Source of the DNA: Thermasporomyces sp040195635
GTDB taxonomy: Bacteria; Actinomycetota; Actinomycetes; Propionibacteriales; Actinopolymorphaceae
Length of the DNA: 64,000 nt
Assembly: GCF_040195635.1 (NCBI RefSeq)
Contig: NZ_JBEFTX010000001.1
Location: 806,001-870,000, forward strand
Direction of reading: 5' to 3'
Position numbers and translations under genes: made by a program. Numbering within the stretch: the first letter of the stretch is position 1; each line of letters opens with the position of its first letter. Below, in pieces: positions 1 to 9,141 of the stretch. The notes under the pieces are model-generated. The model was not told where the DNA came from, searched no databases, and saw nothing but the letters and a program-made list of their open reading frames with translations.

Positions 1-156
1 GCTCTGTCTGCCACGACCACGACGTTAGAGGTAGCCACCGACATCGATCATGGTGGCCGACACACCTGTGGACGATGCAGCCGTTTCGAGCGTTGTGGAC
101 AAAACCCGCCACCTTGCCGGCGGGACCTTCGTGCCACACACACCACGACTCTATGG

Positions 157-170
157 CGAACACGTGTTCG
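157..170. promoter_or_regulatory. LexA (SOS) box
   Basis: The sequence CGAACACGTGTTCG is a perfect palindrome and fits the actinobacterial LexA consensus (CGAAC-N4-GTTCG). It lies just downstream of the minus-strand DUF3046 gene. In actinobacteria recA usually follows that gene on the same strand, so the box most likely controls a recA that starts beyond the left edge. Positions 1-199 hold no gene that I can support. The motif is seen directly; the target gene is inferred. Confidence 0.8.
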
Positions 171-199
171 AAGGCCAGCGACACGCCGGGGACGCGCGC

Positions 200-412
200 T
201 CAGCGTTCGGACGGCGGCAGCTCGAGTGCGCGCCAGACTGCGCGCCAGACGTCCTTGGCGTCCCAGCCGGCGTCCAACGCCTGTTGGACGGTACGCTCAC
301 CCAGGTCGGCGAGGACGTGATCACGCGCCCAGGTACGCGCATAGGTGTCGCCCAGATGCTGGTCCATCCTTCGCCAGAACTCCGTCAGCCGCACCCACCC
401 AGTATCCGACAT
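200..412 (-). CDS. DUF3046 family protein
   Basis: A small soluble protein of 70 residues whose core reads RLTEFWRRM, then DHVLADLG, then TVQQALDAGWDAKDVWRAV. This is the DUF3046 pattern. Its molecular role is unknown, but the family is usually encoded directly upstream of recA in actinobacteria, and here it is followed by a LexA box. The ATG at 412 gives 70 residues. Family members normally begin at the RLTEFW motif, so the GTG at 394 (64 residues) is an equally good start; neither has a strong ribosome binding site. The family assignment is firm and the start is uncertain. Confidence 0.8.
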   Translation of the reverse strand: MSDTGWVRLTEFWRRMDQHLGDTYARTWARDHVLADLGERTVQQALDAGWDAKDVWRAVWRALELPPSER

Positions 413-608
413 GGGCACGAAACACCCATCCGGGCGTACCACCACGGCGATACAGGCACCCCGGACTGGCGTACGAATGTCCGCAGGCGGACCATGGAGC
501 GGGCCTACGGACACGGAACCGCGCGGCGGGCAGCGGCCGTATCGACGGGCCAGGACAGGCGTGAACGCCGGCGGCAGAGTAGTCCGCCGGCCACCCGAGG
601 AGGACCTC

Positions 609-1877
609 ATGCAGTCGTGTGTGCTGCTCAAGTACGGCGAGCTGGCACTGAAGGGTCGCAACCGCTGGCGGTTCGAGGAGACCCTGCTGCGCAACCTCGA
701 CAACACCCTCGCCGACCTCGGCGACATCTCGGTTCGGCGGCGCTACGGCGTCCTCGTCGTCAAGGGCGCTCCCCTACCGGTCCTCGTCGAACGTACGCAG
801 GCCGTCCTGGGACTCGCCCTCGTCCATCCCGCGGTCATGGTCAAGCCGTCACTCACCGCCATCGAACGCGGCGCTCTGGACCTGCTTCGTCCGTACGCAC
901 GAGACAACCGCGACGGCCACGGGCCCGACAGTGGCGCCACCCGCGCCACCAACGCCGCGACAGTCGGCACTACGAGCGGCACAAACCACGGCCCGGCAAC
1001 GTTCGCGATCCGTCCGCGGCGGCGATGGAAGGGGTTCGAGATGCGCTCGCACGCGATCGCGGTCCGCCTCGGCGACCGCGTGCGAGCCGAACTCGGGCTT
1101 GAGGTCGACCTGCGGAACCCCGACGTCGAACTCGGCATCGAGATCGACCGGCACGAGGTCCTGCTCTACACCGAGAAACTGCCAGGCCAGGGCGGCCTAC
1201 CAGTCGGCGTCAACGGGCGGGCACTGACCCTGCTGTCCGGCGGCTTCGACTCGCCGGTGGCCGGCTACCGCACGATGCGGCGCGGACTCGCGACCGACTA
1301 TGTGCACTTTTCCGGCATGCCGTTCACCGGTCCCGAGTCGGTCTACAAGGCGTACGCCCTGGCGGCCCGGCTGGACCGCTACCGCGGTGGCGGCTCGCGG
1401 CTGTGGGTGGTGTCGTTCGGCAACGCCCAGCGCTCACTCGCCACGGCGGGCGCCGGCAAGCTGCAGGTCCTGGCACAGCGCCGCCTGATGGTGCGCGTGG
1501 CGTCCCGACTCGGCGCACAGGTGGGCGCGCAGGCGATCGTCACCGGCGACTCGCTGGGACAGGTGTCCAGCCAGACGCTGCCCAACCTGGTGGCGGTGGA
1601 GGCGGCCGCGGAACTGCCGTTGCTGCGTCCGTTGCTCGGCTGGGACAAGACCGAGATCGTCGCCGAGGCCGAGCGGATCGGCACGGCGGAGATCTCGAAG
1701 ATGCCCGACGAGGACTGCTGCACGTTGTTCGCGTCGCCGCTCGCGGAGACCAAGGCCCAGGTGAGTGCACTGGAGAAGATCGAACACCGCCTCGACCTCG
1801 AACCACTGGTCGACGAGCTGATCTCCGCCGCGACACTGCACGAGTTCGCCGTCAAGGCCGATCACGCCGCCGCCTGA
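609..1877 (+). CDS. thiI: tRNA uracil 4-sulfurtransferase ThiI
   Basis: ThiI adenylates U8 of tRNA and inserts sulfur to make 4-thiouridine; in some bacteria it also supplies sulfur for the thiazole of thiamine. The start at 609 follows a GAGGAGG ribosome binding site and gives MQSCVLLKYGELALKGRNRW, the usual ThiI N-terminus; the reading frame is open further upstream but not coding-like. Residues 1-190 hold the ferredoxin-like and THUMP region. The PP-loop is SGGFDS at 210-215, and the Cys pair used in sulfur transfer is in DEDCC at 367-371. At 422 residues it lacks the C-terminal rhodanese domain of the E. coli enzyme. A low-complexity Gly/Ala/Thr insert of about 30 residues (about 98-130) interrupts THUMP. 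It is convergent with the ABC exporter genes. Confidence 0.93.
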   Translation: MQSCVLLKYGELALKGRNRWRFEETLLRNLDNTLADLGDISVRRRYGVLVVKGAPLPVLVERTQAVLGLALVHPAVMVKPSLTAIERGALDLLRPYARDNRDGHGPDSGATRATNAATVGTTSGTNHGPATFAIRPRRRWKGFEMRSHAIAVRLGDRVRAELGLEVDLRNPDVELGIEIDRHEVLLYTEKLPGQGGLPVGVNGRALTLLSGGFDSPVAGYRTMRRGLATDYVHFSGMPFTGPESVYKAYALAARLDRYRGGGSRLWVVSFGNAQRSLATAGAGKLQVLAQRRLMVRVASRLGAQVGAQAIVTGDSLGQVSSQTLPNLVAVEAAAELPLLRPLLGWDKTEIVAEAERIGTAEISKMPDEDCCTLFASPLAETKAQVSALEKIEHRLDLEPLVDELISAATLHEFAVKADHAAA

Positions 1878-1939
1878 CACGAGGTCGGGACGCTCAGCGA
1901 GAACCAACGCGCGCCGCAGTGAAGGAGACCATTCGCGGG

Positions 1940-2758
1940 TCACTTCAGCAGGACGTGCCCGATCCGCCGCGACGCGAGCCACAACCCGGCGACCGCCATC
2001 GCCACCAGATAGCCGACACTCACCAACAGGTCCCACGACAGTGACCCCAGCGTGAGGCTCCGCACCAGCACCACTCCGTGGTACAGCGGCGTGAGCTGGA
2101 CCAGGAACTGCCCGACCGGTGGATAGGCCGAGAGCGGGAAGAACGTCGCGGACAACAAGAACATCGGCAGGATCGCCAGGCTGACGAACTCGAAGTCCTG
2201 CCAGCTACGCATGTATGTCGTCCCCGCCATGCCGACCGATGCGAAGGCGAACCCCACCAGAATCGCGGCCGGCAGTGCCAGCACCGCCCACCACGAGGCG
2301 AGCAGCCCCATGACGAGCATGGTCACGATGAAGGCCGCGGCGTAGAGCCCGCCGCGGATGAGTGCCCAGATCACCTCACCTGCCGCGACGTCCCATGGTC
2401 GTATCGGGGTCGCGAGCACGGCGTCGTACAGCTTCGAGTACTTCAGCTTGAAGAACAGGTTGTACGTCGTGTCGGCGATCGCACCGTTCATCGCACTCGA
2501 GGCCAGCATGGCCGGAGCGATGAACGCCGGATAGCTCACCAACCGCCCGTCCACCACGAAGCCGTCGACCAGCTGCGAGATCCCGACACCGATCGCCAGC
2601 AGGTAGAACAGCGGCTCGAAGAAACCCGACACCAGCACCAGCCAGTCGTGCCGGTAGACCATGAGGTTGCGTTCGACCAGCAACCACGCCCGCCCGCGCG
2701 GCGGGGGCAGGGGGACCATCCGGAGGACCAGAGCGGCCATGGGCACATGCACCTCCAC
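1940..2758 (-). CDS. ABC-2 type exporter permease
   Basis: An integral membrane permease of the ABC-2 (DrrB/NodJ-like) type, about 272 residues, with roughly six hydrophobic segments and the family's PLFYLLAIGVGISQLV first-helix region. It should pair with the second permease and the ATPase upstream to export an unidentified substrate. The reading frame follows the previous stop codon directly, starting at a GTG at 2758. Other in-frame starts lie just inside, including an ATG at 2740 behind GGAGG, so the true start may be up to 18 bases later. It is the last gene of a three-gene minus-strand operon. The substrate cannot be told from sequence; drug-resistance and lipid-linked polymer exporters share this architecture. 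Confidence 0.85.
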   Translation of the reverse strand: MEVHVPMAALVLRMVPLPPPRGRAWLLVERNLMVYRHDWLVLVSGFFEPLFYLLAIGVGISQLVDGFVVDGRLVSYPAFIAPAMLASSAMNGAIADTTYNLFFKLKYSKLYDAVLATPIRPWDVAAGEVIWALIRGGLYAAAFIVTMLVMGLLASWWAVLALPAAILVGFAFASVGMAGTTYMRSWQDFEFVSLAILPMFLLSATFFPLSAYPPVGQFLVQLTPLYHGVVLVRSLTLGSLSWDLLVSVGYLVAMAVAGLWLASRRIGHVLLK

Positions 2759-3562
2759 CTACGTGACGAGCCGGCGCCGGAACCCCCGCGCCGCCCACCA
2801 CACGCCCACGCCGATCCACAGGCACAGGTAGCTGACATTGCCGGCCACCCACCACCAGGTGGGCTCGCCCAGGGTGAACATCCGGGCCAGGTGGACGCCG
2901 TGCCACAGCGGTGTGGCGTAAGCCACCGGCTGGGCGGCCACCGGCAGCTGGCTGACCGGAAAAAACGCGCCGGAGAACAGGAACATCGGCAGGATCGCGA
3001 ACCGGAAGTACATCGAGAAGATCGTGTCGCGGTCGGTCGTCACCGCCATCGCGAACGTCGGCGCCGCGACCGCGAGCCCGGTGAGCAGCCCCGCCACGAC
3101 GGCCAGCACTCCCCACGGCGAGGCGACGGCGCCGAACGCCGTGATCACCGCGAGGTAGACGACACAGGTGGTGAGCACCCGGAACGCGACGAAGAGCAGG
3201 TGCCCAACCAGCACGTCCGCGACGCCCAACGGCGTCGCCAGCATGGCGAAGTAGGTCTTGAACCACTTCCAGCCACCCATCACGGGGTACGACGACTCGA
3301 ACGACGCGGTTTGCATCGCCGTGGCGGCGAGCAGTCCGGGCGCGATGAACTGGAGGTACGTCTGGCCACCCAGCGCCGACCTTCCCTCACCCGCATCGAC
3401 GTACGCACCGAGGCCAAGGCCCATCGCGGCGAGGAAGAGCGACGGTACGAGGAAGCTCGAGATGATCGTGCCGCGCCAGGTGCGCTTGTACGACACCATC
3501 CAGTACTCGTACGCACGCAGGGCCCTGTCCCACCGGGCCGGCCGCGTTCGGGCTGTCACCAT
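2759..3562 (-). CDS. ABC-2 type exporter permease
   Basis: A second ABC-2 family membrane permease, 267 residues, with an N-terminal cytoplasmic stretch, a first helix after RGTIISSFLVPSLFL, and further helices to the C-terminus. Residues FRFAILPMFLFSGAFFP match the conserved ABC-2 region before the last helices, and the neighbouring permease has the equivalent LAILPMFLLSATFFPLS, so the two are probably homologous halves of a heterodimer. The ATG lies 12 bases after the stop of the ATPase gene, which suggests translational coupling. Its own stop codon abuts the start of the next permease. Confidence 0.85.
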   Translation of the reverse strand: MVTARTRPARWDRALRAYEYWMVSYKRTWRGTIISSFLVPSLFLAAMGLGLGAYVDAGEGRSALGGQTYLQFIAPGLLAATAMQTASFESSYPVMGGWKWFKTYFAMLATPLGVADVLVGHLLFVAFRVLTTCVVYLAVITAFGAVASPWGVLAVVAGLLTGLAVAAPTFAMAVTTDRDTIFSMYFRFAILPMFLFSGAFFPVSQLPVAAQPVAYATPLWHGVHLARMFTLGEPTWWWVAGNVSYLCLWIGVGVWWAARGFRRRLVT

Positions 3563-3574
3563 GCGAGGTCCCGG

Positions 3575-4498
3575 TCAGTCGACGAGCGTACGGCCGGTGA
3601 GGCGGAGGAAGACGTCTTCGAGGGTGCTCCGGCGGACCAGAAGGCCCTGCGGTGCCAGGCCGCGCTTGTTCACGGCGTTGGCGGCGGCGTCCCCGTCGTA
3701 GGTGTACAGGAGTACGCGGTCGGGCAGGACCTCGATCCGGTCGGCGAGGTCGGCGACCTTCTCGGCCGCACTCTCCTGCCCGCCGACCCCGAACCGCAAC
3801 TCGACCACCTCCCGGGTCGAGTGGGTGCGGATCAGGTCGCCCGGCGAACCCTCGGCGACGATCCGGCCCTTGTCCATGACGACCAGCCGGTCACAGAGCT
3901 GCTCGGCCTCGTCCATGTAGTGGGTGGTGAGAACCAGCGTGACCCCGCGCTGCTTCAGCTGGAACAACCGGTCCCACACGAGATGCCGTGCCTGCGGGTC
4001 GAGCCCGGTCGTAGGCTCGTCGAGCAGCATGATGTCGGGATCGTTGACGAGGGCGCGGACGATGGTGAGTCGCCGCTTCATCCCACCCGACAGGTCCGCG
4101 ACCTTGGCGCTCGCCTTCTCCGACAGCTGGGCGAAGTCCAGCAGCTCCGTTGCCTTGTCGGCACACGCCCGCCTGGACATGCCGAAGTAGCGGCCGTAGA
4201 TCACGAGGTTCTCCCGGACCGTCAGCTCCTCGTCGAGCCAGTCGTCCTGAGGGCACACGCCGAGCCGGGCCCGGATGCGAGAACCGTCGACGACCGGATC
4301 CATGTCGAGGATGCGGAGGCTCCCGCCGGAGATCGGCGACACGCAGCCGATCATCCGCATCGTCGAGCTCTTGCCGGCACCGTTCGGCCCGAGGAAGCCG
4401 AAGACCTCACCAGCTGACACCTCGACGTCGATCCCGGCGACGGCGACGAACGAGTCGAAACGTTTGTACAGCCCCCGCGCCTCGATGAGCGATCCCAC
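3575..4498 (-). CDS. ABC exporter ATPase (DrrA/NodI-like)
   Basis: The nucleotide-binding subunit for the two downstream permeases. It has Walker A GPNGAGKS (about 37-44), a Q-loop in VCPQDD, the signature LSGGMKRRL (about 137-145), Walker B IMLLDEPTTGLDP (about 156-168) and the switch histidine in TTHYMDEAEQL. The C-terminal 70 residues form the usual DrrA-type extension. The frame is open to 4633, but the GTG at 4498 is preceded by GGGAGGGACGCG, a good ribosome binding site, and starts right at the conserved fold (307 residues), so I chose it. It is the first gene of the operon, and a large inverted repeat lies upstream at 4628-4707. Confidence 0.9.
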   Translation of the reverse strand: MGSLIEARGLYKRFDSFVAVAGIDVEVSAGEVFGFLGPNGAGKSSTMRMIGCVSPISGGSLRILDMDPVVDGSRIRARLGVCPQDDWLDEELTVRENLVIYGRYFGMSRRACADKATELLDFAQLSEKASAKVADLSGGMKRRLTIVRALVNDPDIMLLDEPTTGLDPQARHLVWDRLFQLKQRGVTLVLTTHYMDEAEQLCDRLVVMDKGRIVAEGSPGDLIRTHSTREVVELRFGVGGQESAAEKVADLADRIEVLPDRVLLYTYDGDAAANAVNKRGLAPQGLLVRRSTLEDVFLRLTGRTLVD

Positions 4499-4627
4499 CG
4501 CGTCCCTCCCCGGACGTCGCGGCTGCCCGGCCCCTGCCTGCCTGCCCGACCGGACCACCCTGCAACGACTGTAATCGCGGATCCGGCGGGTGCCAGTCGA
4601 TGCGACACCGAGATCAACGCGGACGAC

Positions 4628-4707
4628 GGCCAAAAATGATCAACGGTGGCGAATTCGGACAGTGCCGGAACGCGTGTCCGAATTCGCCACCGTTGCTCAT
4701 CTTGGCC
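4628..4707. repeat. large intergenic inverted repeat
   Basis: Two arms of about 33 bases (4628-4661 and 4675-4707) pair around a 13-base loop; the inner arm is AACGGTGGCGAATTCGGACA and its complement follows. The repeat fills the gap between the glycosyltransferase stop at 4724 and the ABC ATPase start. Read on the minus strand, the hairpin ends in ATTTTTGG, so it could terminate transcription of the glycosyltransferase. Its length and near-perfect arms would also fit a small mobile palindromic element. I saw no second copy in this window. Confidence 0.75.
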
Positions 4708-4723
4708 GGGCGGCTTGAGAAAC

Positions 4724-6766
4724 CTAGTCGGCTGACCAACGGGACAGCTTGCGCGCGACCGTACGAGCCCTGTCCGCGGCCCCGGGCGGCAGGGCGGCGA
4801 TGGCGCGGAACGCCTGCCGGTGCAGCCACGGCTCCGACGTGACCCGGGCGACGACCCGCCGCGGAATCGCCCGATAGGCGATCCCTCTGACGCCGACGAT
4901 CCGCCCGCCCTGCACGACCGCCGTGCCGATCGGGATCGCGGGCTGCCGCCCCGACGGGTCCGTACGCAGGGACAACGGGTGCCGGCCGGACGGCAGGGTG
5001 GTCACGTCATTGAACGCCAGGACCGCCTCCTGCGCCGGTTGGATCCGGCCAGGAAGAGTCCGGGACGACCCGGCCCTGCCGATCACGACCTCGACCTCGC
5101 GTGGACCCGTGCCGGGCGCCGCCTGCACGGGTACGGCGAGATGCAGCTGGGCACCGCGCGCCTGCAGCGGACCGATACCGCGCGCGGCGAGCTCGCCGGC
5201 GAGGCTCTGGTTGCGTTCGTCGATCTCCAGCGACAGCTGGCCGAGCGGGAGGGTGCGGTGCGGGACGATGATGCGCGACGGGTTGCCGACGACGGCGGGG
5301 ATCAGCGCGCCGTCCCATCGAGAGCCGCCGTCGATGGTGAGCCTGACCGCCCGTCCGAGGCCGAGTGACCGGATGGCGACCCACATGTCGTAACGGCCCG
5401 GCTCCAACGGCGCTCCACCGGCAAGGGTGCGCGGGTCGAACGTCGCCGTACCCGCCAGCACCACCTGGTAGCAGTCCTGGCGCCCCGCGCCGATCGGAAC
5501 CAACGTGGCCCGCAGTGTCGTCGGCGCGAACCACCACAGGTTGGTGTCGCGGTGGAACACGCGTACTTCTGCGGTCGCGTCCGCGCACGGGTCGCCGGCG
5601 TCCCAGGAGTCGATCGTGGACAGACCTGACACCAACGACGGGTCGACCTCGAACCGCCCGCCCCGCTCCACGATGACCACCGGCGAGCCGTCAGCATGCA
5701 GGAGACCGGCCCGCACGTCGGCGCACAGAGAGCTGTTCTCCCAGCGCAGGTCATCGACGGTGGCGAAGCCCCGGACGTTCTCGCAGCGCCGGGCAAGCTC
5801 CATCAGGCCGTCGAGCCGGTCACGTTCGAGAAGCGCCGCGCGGAGCCGCATGATCGGCGGGAGGCCGGCCACGACCTCGCCACCCGCGAACCTTCCGTCG
5901 CTGCCGGCGAAACAGGCGAACGCGAGTTCACGGACGACCCGGAAGCCCTCGTTGCGGTAGCCGTCGGAGTACTGCAACAGCCGCGGCTCGCACAGCCTGC
6001 GCATCATCTCGATCCGGAAGAAGCGGCGCAGCAGTCGGTTACGGAGCTCGCCTGGCTCCGTGCCGGCCTTCACCGCGTCGATCACCTCGCGGAGATTGCC
6101 GTAGTAACCCCGCATCGACGACCGGGTGCTGCTGCTGTTCCCGCGGTCGTCACGACGGTTCCAGAAATAGCAGGCGTAGTCGCCGACGATCGAGACGGTC
6201 TTGGCCCGGAGGTACGCCTGCACCATGAACAGCTGGTCTTCCAGCCGGCGTTTCCCTTCGGGGAACCGCAGGTCGTTGTCCTGCAGGAACGAACGACGGA
6301 ACATCTTGTGCGGACTCACGCTCTCGATCAGCGGAGCGTCTTCGATCGTGCAGCGTTCGACGTTGCGGGCGAACACGTGACTCGGCGCGGTCATCGTGCC
6401 GGCCACCTTGCCCAGCACGATGTCGCTGGAGTTGCGTGCTCCGATGGCGTACATCCGCTGGAGCGCCTCGGGCGCCATCTCGTCGTCCTGGTCGACGAAC
6501 TGGACGTACTCGCCGCGTGCCTGGTCGACGCCGACGTTGCGAGGCTTGCCCGGCCAGCCGGAGTTTTCCTGGTGCAGGACTCTCACGTGCGGGTGTTCGG
6601 CCGCCAGCTTGTCGAGGCGGGCGGGCGAGGCATCGGTGGAGCCGTCGTCGACGAAGACGATCTCGTACTCCTCCGGCGTGAGGCTCTGGTCGAGCAACGA
6701 GTCAACACACCGGTCGAGATAGGGACCCGGGTTGTAAACGGGCACGACGACGCTGACCTTGATCAT
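4724..6766 (-). CDS. GT2 glycosyltransferase, TarS-like
   Basis: A 680-residue protein with an N-terminal GT-A domain: VSVVVPVYNPGPYLDRCVDS, then VDDGSTD near residues 40-45, a metal-binding FVDQDDE near 90-96 and a conserved HKMFRRSFL segment. The remaining 400 residues look like beta-rich accessory domains, as in the wall-teichoic-acid glycosyltransferases TarS and TarP. No signal peptide or membrane helix is visible, so it should act on the cytoplasmic face. It closely resembles the gene at 14781-17015, and the two probably add different sugars, or act at different positions, on the same wall polymer. The donor sugar is unknown. Downstream lies the inverted repeat at 4628-4707. Confidence 0.85.
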   Translation of the reverse strand: MIKVSVVVPVYNPGPYLDRCVDSLLDQSLTPEEYEIVFVDDGSTDASPARLDKLAAEHPHVRVLHQENSGWPGKPRNVGVDQARGEYVQFVDQDDEMAPEALQRMYAIGARNSSDIVLGKVAGTMTAPSHVFARNVERCTIEDAPLIESVSPHKMFRRSFLQDNDLRFPEGKRRLEDQLFMVQAYLRAKTVSIVGDYACYFWNRRDDRGNSSSTRSSMRGYYGNLREVIDAVKAGTEPGELRNRLLRRFFRIEMMRRLCEPRLLQYSDGYRNEGFRVVRELAFACFAGSDGRFAGGEVVAGLPPIMRLRAALLERDRLDGLMELARRCENVRGFATVDDLRWENSSLCADVRAGLLHADGSPVVIVERGGRFEVDPSLVSGLSTIDSWDAGDPCADATAEVRVFHRDTNLWWFAPTTLRATLVPIGAGRQDCYQVVLAGTATFDPRTLAGGAPLEPGRYDMWVAIRSLGLGRAVRLTIDGGSRWDGALIPAVVGNPSRIIVPHRTLPLGQLSLEIDERNQSLAGELAARGIGPLQARGAQLHLAVPVQAAPGTGPREVEVVIGRAGSSRTLPGRIQPAQEAVLAFNDVTTLPSGRHPLSLRTDPSGRQPAIPIGTAVVQGGRIVGVRGIAYRAIPRRVVARVTSEPWLHRQAFRAIAALPPGAADRARTVARKLSRWSAD

Positions 6767-6956
6767 GAATCCCCCGCAAACCTGTGGTCCGCTCGACTCC
6801 TGCGCGTGAGCTTTGGCTTCCCGCTGGGTCCCCTACTCAAACCGGTCAGCGGGCACAGTCAGTGGCAACTGGGAACAAGGAGTTATCGAGCCGTTAAACG
6901 ACCAAGTCCGAAGCGCGCGGAATGTCCCAAAAATGTAGATCTGATGGCGGGCCAGG

Positions 6957-9059
6957 TCAGGTGTCGCGGGCGCTGGTGCTGCTGGTGGTGAGGCCGTCCG
7001 CCGCCGCGTCCCGACCTGGCGCCTCGGCGGCGTCGGACAGCTCGGCAGGGTCGGACGGCTCAGTCGGATCCTCAGTGTCCGTACCGTCCTCGGCGACCAT
7101 CTCCTCCGCGACGGGCTGAAGGACGGCACCACGTCGTGGACCCGCCCCGTGTTCACCGGACCACTCCACATCGGCGGCGGCGATCAGCGCGTCGGCGGCG
7201 GTGTTCCATCGCTCCTGGGCGGGTGGCTCGTCGGGACCGAGCAGATAGGCCCGCGCCACGTCACGGTCCCGGGCGAGTGGGTCATCGGACAGGATCGTGT
7301 CGACGACCTCACCGATGTCGGCGCCCGGATTCAGCAGGTAGGCGGAGCTGGTGCTGGGGAAGGTCGCGCGGAACGTCTCCTCCGAAAGGCCCTTGGGGTT
7401 GGCGACGACGCACGGCTTGCCGGTGCTCAGGAAGTCGGACACGACGCTCGACACGTCCGCGATCATGAGATCGGTCTCGTTGTAACACTCGAAGAGGGTG
7501 GGCAGCCGGTCCGAGACGACGACCGGGCGTCCGGCGTAGGCCGCCCGGTAGATGGTGTGCCACTCCCCCTGCAGGCGCTCGGCGTCGGCCGGCGGAAGAT
7601 CGGGATCGGCCAGCTGGGCGGCGATCATGTCCAGGCGGGACTGTTGGTCGGCGGCGACCGCGCCGTGACGGTCGGCGGCGGCCGCGATCATGGCGCGGAT
7701 CTCCCGATCGGCCCGCGCGGCCACCGGGTCACGGGTGCCGGTGAGCGGATGCGGCTTGTAGATCAGCCGGACGGGGACGCTCGACCCGAGCAGCCGCCGG
7801 ACCAGCTCCGGGCCCATCACCGTCAGCGACGTCTGGAAGTGATCGTCGGTCCAGCCTTCCCACGTGGGCAGGTAGAGCACGGTGAGCGGTCGGCCGGGGC
7901 CCGGGGTCGGCACGGGACCGCTCCGGCGCTCCAGGACGTCGAGCTGGGGTCGGCCGACCTCCACGATGTCCTCGTCGCGTACGCCCACCTTGGCGCGCGC
8001 GTAGCGCTCCCTGCCGGCGGAGCCCGCGACCCAGATCTGGTCGTAGACCTTACTGAAGGGGTTGAAGCTCGCCACCTTGTCGCTGTCGCCGTGGCCGATG
8101 AAGACGTGCTTGATCCGCGGCTCGCGGAGGAAGTGGATGTTGTTGCCGACGTTGGCGACGAACAGCGCGATCCGCGCGTCGGGCAGGGCGAAGTTCATCA
8201 GGTCGACCGCGCGCGGAATGCACACGATGGGGACGCTGGTGCGGCCGAGGTCGCGGATCGCGTGCCGCTGCCGGACCAGGACGACACTGGGCTGGGACAT
8301 GCGTTCGAGAGTCTGCAGCCACATCTCGGCCTGGTAGAGCTCGTTCGGCGAACCGCTGAAGTAGAGCACGACCTCCGGTCCCCTGGCGTGCAGGGCCTCG
8401 CTCACGCCGTCGAGCAGCGCCTGCGGGTCTGGCCGGCGGCCCAGGAGAACGAGCTGACGGACCAGCAGCAGGCTCGCGACCGCGACGGTGCCGGTGTAGA
8501 AGCCCACCATGAGACCGAACGACCAGAACGCGTTGGTCCAGACGCTGAGCGCACCGGCCAGGACGGGGAGCAGGCCGAGGGCCATCAACCGCAGGGCGGC
8601 GTCCTCGGTGAGCACCTTGGGGAGCTCGACCGGACGCAGCTCCTCCGGCAGCTCGAAGCCGCGCACTTCCACCGGCGGGAGGGTCCGGCGGCTGACGAGG
8701 GTCAGCAGGCCGAGATAGCCGATCCGGCAGACCGGGATGGCGAGTGCCACGACGGTGATCGCGAGAAGCTCGGCCCGGTTCATGTCGCGGTTGGCGTCGG
8801 TGATGGCCACCAGAAGCAGGAACAGGAAGATCTGGGCGAACGCCCGGTGGGAGATCCCGATCTGGGCCCGACGCAGGAGCAGAACCACCGGGCGGTACCG
8901 GCGTTCGACCAGCACGTCGACGGCCGACGCGACCAGCAACGCCAGGGCGAACAGCAGCGGGCGGGCCAGGACAGCCGTCACGACCAGGCCGGCATAGCTC
9001 GCGATCAGGGCAGCCAGTGCGGCGATCTGTGGCCCTCGTGGAGCGAGCGCGTGCAACAC
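6957..9059 (-). CDS. TagB/TagF-like polyol-phosphate transferase
   Basis: A 700-residue protein with about six hydrophobic segments in its first 205 residues, then a CDP-glycerol glycerophosphotransferase-type domain. Visible motifs are FIGHGDSDK (320-328), VYDQIWVAG (338-346), VEVGRPQLD and DLMIADVSSVVSDFL. These are the conserved parts of TagB/TagF enzymes that move glycerol- or ribitol-phosphate from a CDP donor onto a growing teichoic-acid chain. The last 60 residues are acidic and disordered. The start is a GTG at 9059. A paralogue follows upstream at 9142-11091, and the CDP-ribitol synthase after it makes ribitol phosphate the likely substrate. Which copy primes and which polymerises cannot be decided. 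Confidence 0.85.
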   Translation of the reverse strand: MLHALAPRGPQIAALAALIASYAGLVVTAVLARPLLFALALLVASAVDVLVERRYRPVVLLLRRAQIGISHRAFAQIFLFLLLVAITDANRDMNRAELLAITVVALAIPVCRIGYLGLLTLVSRRTLPPVEVRGFELPEELRPVELPKVLTEDAALRLMALGLLPVLAGALSVWTNAFWSFGLMVGFYTGTVAVASLLLVRQLVLLGRRPDPQALLDGVSEALHARGPEVVLYFSGSPNELYQAEMWLQTLERMSQPSVVLVRQRHAIRDLGRTSVPIVCIPRAVDLMNFALPDARIALFVANVGNNIHFLREPRIKHVFIGHGDSDKVASFNPFSKVYDQIWVAGSAGRERYARAKVGVRDEDIVEVGRPQLDVLERRSGPVPTPGPGRPLTVLYLPTWEGWTDDHFQTSLTVMGPELVRRLLGSSVPVRLIYKPHPLTGTRDPVAARADREIRAMIAAAADRHGAVAADQQSRLDMIAAQLADPDLPPADAERLQGEWHTIYRAAYAGRPVVVSDRLPTLFECYNETDLMIADVSSVVSDFLSTGKPCVVANPKGLSEETFRATFPSTSSAYLLNPGADIGEVVDTILSDDPLARDRDVARAYLLGPDEPPAQERWNTAADALIAAADVEWSGEHGAGPRRGAVLQPVAEEMVAEDGTDTEDPTEPSDPAELSDAAEAPGRDAAADGLTTSSTSARDT

Positions 9060-9141
9060 GGTGGAATCTTCTCCCAGATGTCGTCGACGGCGGTGGAGGC
9101 CATGCCGGTGTCGTGGCGCGGACCCTACTCCGACCCTGGCG

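Noticed and set aside
1..156. Part of recA inside the window
   Set aside because: Neither strand shows a RecA N-terminus here; the segment looks like an upstream region.
2078..4417. Open frame of 779 codons opposite the ABC exporter genes
   Set aside because: It is antisense to three genes with clear ABC motifs and its translation has no recognisable domain.
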